Below the pieces are notes generated by a model. That model ran no database searches. It was given only the letters and a program-made list of their open reading frames with translations, and was not told the DNA's origin. The translations under genes were made by a program, and so were the position numbers. From Flavobacterium psychrophilum (GTDB taxonomy: Bacteria; Bacteroidota; Bacteroidia; Flavobacteriales; Flavobacteriaceae), in contig CALPPS020000088.1 in the NCBI GenBank assembly GCA_943325515.2, positions 1 to 9,269 of the forward strand: 9,269 nucleotides of DNA, in the 5' to 3' direction. Within the stretch, counting starts at the first letter, position 1, and every line of letters begins with the position of its first letter. Shown in pieces: positions 8,287 through 9,269 of this stretch.

Positions 8287-8313
8287 TTGATATAAAATAA
8301 TTTTATAAATTTG
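8287..8313 (+). promoter_or_regulatory. Candidate promoter of the toxin-antitoxin operon
   Basis: TTG at 8287-8289 and TAAATTTG at 8306-8313 match the Flavobacterium -33 TTG and -7 TAnnTTTG elements, with a 16-bp spacer (one less than the usual lower limit of about 17). It begins 10 bp after the GH3 stop. Transcription would start near 8320, giving a leader of about 90 bases before the antitoxin ATG. Confidence 0.55.
8291..8307. promoter_or_regulatory. Candidate operator: 17-bp palindrome in the promoter spacer
   Basis: TATAAAAT-A-ATTTTATA is a perfect 8-bp inverted repeat around one base. It fills the spacer between the -33 and -7 elements. Antitoxins of type II systems commonly bind such palindromes over their own promoter, so autoregulation is plausible. 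The site is purely A/T, which makes a chance palindrome more likely. Confidence 0.4.
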
Positions 8314-8320
8314 AGATAAT

Positions 8321-8347
8321 GAAATGAGCATAACATAAATGCCATTC
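8321..8347 (+). other. Imperfect hairpin near the predicted transcription start
   Basis: GAAATGAGCAT and ATGCCATTC can pair through nine base pairs with two bulged A residues (8324, 8327) and a 7-base loop (8332-8338). It lies at the start of the predicted leader RNA of the toxin-antitoxin operon. It may be an operator half-site pair, an RNA structure or chance. Confidence 0.3.
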
Positions 8348-8378
8348 AAAAAGTGATAAAGTTGTATGCGAACTACAT

Positions 8379-8414
8379 ATGAAAAATAAAAAAACAAATA
8401 CTATCTGCATATGA
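8379..8414 (+). CDS. Possible 11-codon leader peptide overlapping the antitoxin start
   Basis: An ATG at 8379 opens a short frame (MKNKKTNTICI) whose TGA stop at 8412-8414 overlaps the antitoxin ATG at 8411 in an ATGA junction, the same kind of overlap as between antitoxin and toxin. Both start codons sit in the same word, CATATGAAA (8376-8384 and 8408-8416). The frame is too short to judge coding, so it may be chance. If translated, it would couple ribosomes into the antitoxin gene. Confidence 0.2.
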   Translation: MKNKKTNTICI

Positions 8415-8650
8415 AACAATTAACAATAAATATTAAAGACAATAAATATTCTTTTTTTTTAGAATTGCTAAAAAGTATGGATTTTGTTTCTATCGCAGAC
8501 AATGAAGATTGGTATGAAAACCTTTCGGTGATTGATAAATCATCAATTAAAAAAGGAATTGAGGATCTTGAAAACGGAAGAATTCATTCGCATGAGGAAG
8601 TTATGGCTTTAGCAAAAAAAAAGATTGCTGAATTAAAGAATCTCAAATGA
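8411..8650 (+). CDS. Type II antitoxin, RelB/ParD-like
   Basis: 79 aa, small and highly charged. Residues 1-9 (MKQLTINIK) resemble the beta strand of ribbon-helix-helix-type or DUF2683-like antitoxins. Residues ~44-79 (SSIKKGIEDLENGRIHSHEEVMALAKKKI) match the helical toxin-binding tail 'SIxxGIxDxExGrxxxHeeV' shared by many RelB/ParD-like antitoxins. The family assignment rests mainly on this tail and on the neighbour. The stop overlaps the toxin start by 4 bases (ATGA), indicating translational coupling. By family knowledge it neutralises the toxin by direct binding and represses its own promoter. Two 9-base homopolymers lie in the gene: T9 at 8452-8460 and A9 at 8614-8622. Confidence 0.85.
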   Translation: MKQLTINIKDNKYSFFLELLKSMDFVSIADNEDWYENLSVIDKSSIKKGIEDLENGRIHSHEEVMALAKKKIAELKNLK

Positions 8651-8925
8651 AAATTATTTGGTCTGATTTAGCTAAAGAATATTACCTCTACATAATTGAA
8701 CAACTTTTTGAGAAATGGAATATCTCAATTGTTGAGAAATTTGAAAAGGACATTATAACTTTACTACAAAATATTGCAATCCACAACCATATTTGTCCAC
8801 AATCTAAAATCACTAGGTATCATAAATGCTTAATTAACAAACACATTTCACTAATTTATAGAATTGAAAATCATACCCTAGAAATAATAACTTTATTATT
8901 TAATCAATCTGAAAATTTCTATTAA
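8647..8925 (+). CDS. Type II toxin, RelE/ParE family
   Basis: 92 aa, normal length for the family. The N-terminus MKIIWSDLAKEYYLYIIEQL is the typical 'W-S-x-x-A' strand and first helix, a second helix follows (~26-43), and the C-terminus KHISLIYRIENHTLEIITLLFNQSENF is the conserved beta-sheet of Bacteroidota RelE/ParE toxins (ISLIYRI, then strand, then N-Q near the end). Conserved basic residues R57 and K60 precede a K65-H66 pair. Whether it cleaves ribosome-bound mRNA (RelE-like) or poisons gyrase (ParE-like) cannot be told from sequence. The gene starts inside the antitoxin stop codon region and is the last of the pair. No terminator is evident after it. Confidence 0.88.
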   Translation: MKIIWSDLAKEYYLYIIEQLFEKWNISIVEKFEKDIITLLQNIAIHNHICPQSKITRYHKCLINKHISLIYRIENHTLEIITLLFNQSENFY

Positions 8926-8954
8926 TTGTATTCTTTTGCAACCAAAGAGTCTAT

Positions 8955-8972
8955 TTTGGAGCAGTTGAAAAA
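8955..8972 (+). repeat. 18-bp direct repeat, right copy
   Basis: TTTGGAGCAGTTGAAAAA is identical to 8252-8269. Read in the GH3 frame it gives LEQLKN, then 12 more codons and TAA at 9010-9012. It is followed at once by an 11-bp GC-rich palindrome, CAGG-CCG-CCTG (8973-8983), unusual in this AT-rich setting. Confidence 0.9.
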
Positions 8973-9045
8973 CAGGCCGCCTGGTTTAAAAATAATAAGA
9001 ACAAGCAAATAAAATGAATTTGTCCTTTTGACAAAACCAAAAAAT

Positions 9046-9080
9046 GTACATCTTTTGATTTAAACTAGTACATCTTTTGA
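9046..9080. repeat. Two 13-bp direct repeats, 22-bp period
   Basis: GTACATCTTTTGA occurs at 9046-9058 and again at 9068-9080. A partial third copy of the core, CTTTTGA, lies at 9025-9031 inside TGTCCTTTTGACA. The spacing of about two helical turns would suit a tandem protein-binding site, but no start codon lies nearby in a clear orientation. They may also be remnants of a mobile element. Confidence 0.6.
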
Positions 9081-9147
9081 AAAATTGTTCCTTATAAAAT
9101 GATTTTTTAATACGGACGAATTGAAAAAATGATACAGACTAACCCAT

Positions 9148-9269
9148 TTATTTGCCTTGAAGTAACTTTAATAACTGGATTTGCTCTTTCAACGACTGAA
9201 TTGTTTCTTCGTATTGTTGGATAAGCTTGTCTGGATACATTATATTATTATAACCATTGTTTCCGGTAG
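9148..9269 (-). CDS. C-terminal coiled-coil tail of an unidentified protein (partial)
   Basis: On the minus strand a frame open from the window edge ends at TAA (9148-9150). The visible 40 residues start with an Asn/Gly-rich stretch (TGNNGYNN), then MYPDKLIQQYEETIQSLK continuing with Leu/Ile/Gln repeats to LLQGK. The heptad spacing of I/L residues indicates a short coiled coil, often a dimerisation tail. Similar tails end some helix-turn-helix (XRE-type) regulators of Bacteroidota, but the DNA-binding part, if any, lies outside the window. The Met at 9238-9240 could start a 30-aa peptide, yet the open frame upstream favours a longer gene. It is convergent with the toxin-antitoxin operon. Confidence 0.55.
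   Translation of the reverse strand, partial: TGNNGYNNIMYPDKLIQQYEETIQSLKEQIQLLKLLQGK

Larger units (their letters stand above)
8252..8972. mobile_element. Putative toxin-antitoxin cassette bounded by direct repeats
   Basis: The segment between the two 18-bp repeats contains only a promoter-like region and one toxin-antitoxin pair, and looks more AT-rich than GH3. Its left repeat is inside the last GH3 codons. In the right copy the same LEQLKN frame continues for 12 further codons (RPPGLKIIRTSK) to a TAA at 9010-9012, as if the right flank holds the former GH3 3' end. No recombinase, transposase or terminal inverted repeats are seen. Insertion is an inference from the repeats and layout. Confidence 0.45.

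Noticed and set aside
8095..8397. Minus-strand frame across the GH3 end and the TA promoter.
   Set aside because: It overlaps GH3 coding sequence and the promoter region, and the product has no recognisable domain.
8614..8650. Programmed slippage at A9 to make an antitoxin-toxin fusion.
   Set aside because: The toxin is in the -1 frame, but a shift at the A9 tract meets a TGA at 8629-8631 before the toxin, so no fusion results.
8932..8948. Hairpin TCTTT...AAAGA as the toxin operon terminator.
   Set aside because: Only five weak base pairs and no following T-run.
1..9269. CRISPR array, tRNA, rRNA or complete insertion sequence.
   Set aside because: No regularly spaced repeats, cloverleaf, rRNA sequence or transposase motif was seen.

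Overview
The window looks like chromosome of a Flavobacterium-like member of the Bacteroidota. The evidence is an AT-rich sequence, a protein ending in a type IX secretion (T9SS) type B sorting domain, promoter-like TAnnTTTG motifs typical of the Bacteroidota sigma-A, no Shine-Dalgarno-like leaders, and a folK-deoxynucleoside kinase fusion of the kind found in this phylum.

Layout, left to right. (1) Positions 1-1932 (+) are the 3' part of a large secreted adhesin-like protein: cadherin-like region, C-type lectin domain, Ig-like repeats, T9SS type B sorting domain. (2) Positions 1937-3070 (-) encode a FolK/HPPK domain fused to a deoxynucleoside kinase domain, convergent with gene 1 and only 4 bp away. 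(3) Positions 3248-5839 (+) encode a large AsmA-family envelope protein. (4) Positions 5875-6669 (-) encode a DUF2797-type zinc-ribbon protein, divergent from (5) a GH3-family acyl-adenylate enzyme at 6768-8276 (+). (6) Positions 8411-8925 (+) are a compact type II toxin-antitoxin pair (RelB/ParD-like antitoxin, RelE/ParE toxin) with overlapping genes. (7) The right edge, 9148-9269 (-), is the C-terminal coiled-coil tail of a gene that continues outside the window.

Most of the window is ordinary housekeeping and envelope sequence in which neighbouring genes do not form obvious pathways. The exception is the right end. The last codons of the GH3 gene contain an 18-bp sequence (8252-8269) that is repeated exactly at 8955-8972, just after the toxin gene. 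The toxin-antitoxin module, with its own promoter-like site, a 17-bp palindrome in the promoter spacer and an imperfect hairpin near the predicted transcription start, lies exactly between the two copies. This looks like a roughly 0.7-kb addiction cassette inserted at the 3' end of GH3, possibly replacing the last codons of that gene. I see no recombinase in the segment, so the mechanism is open.

No CRISPR array, rRNA, tRNA or complete insertion sequence is visible. There is no gene-free stretch over 300 bases. The longest, 8926-9147, holds the second 18-bp repeat, a small GC-rich palindrome and a pair of 13-bp direct repeats.
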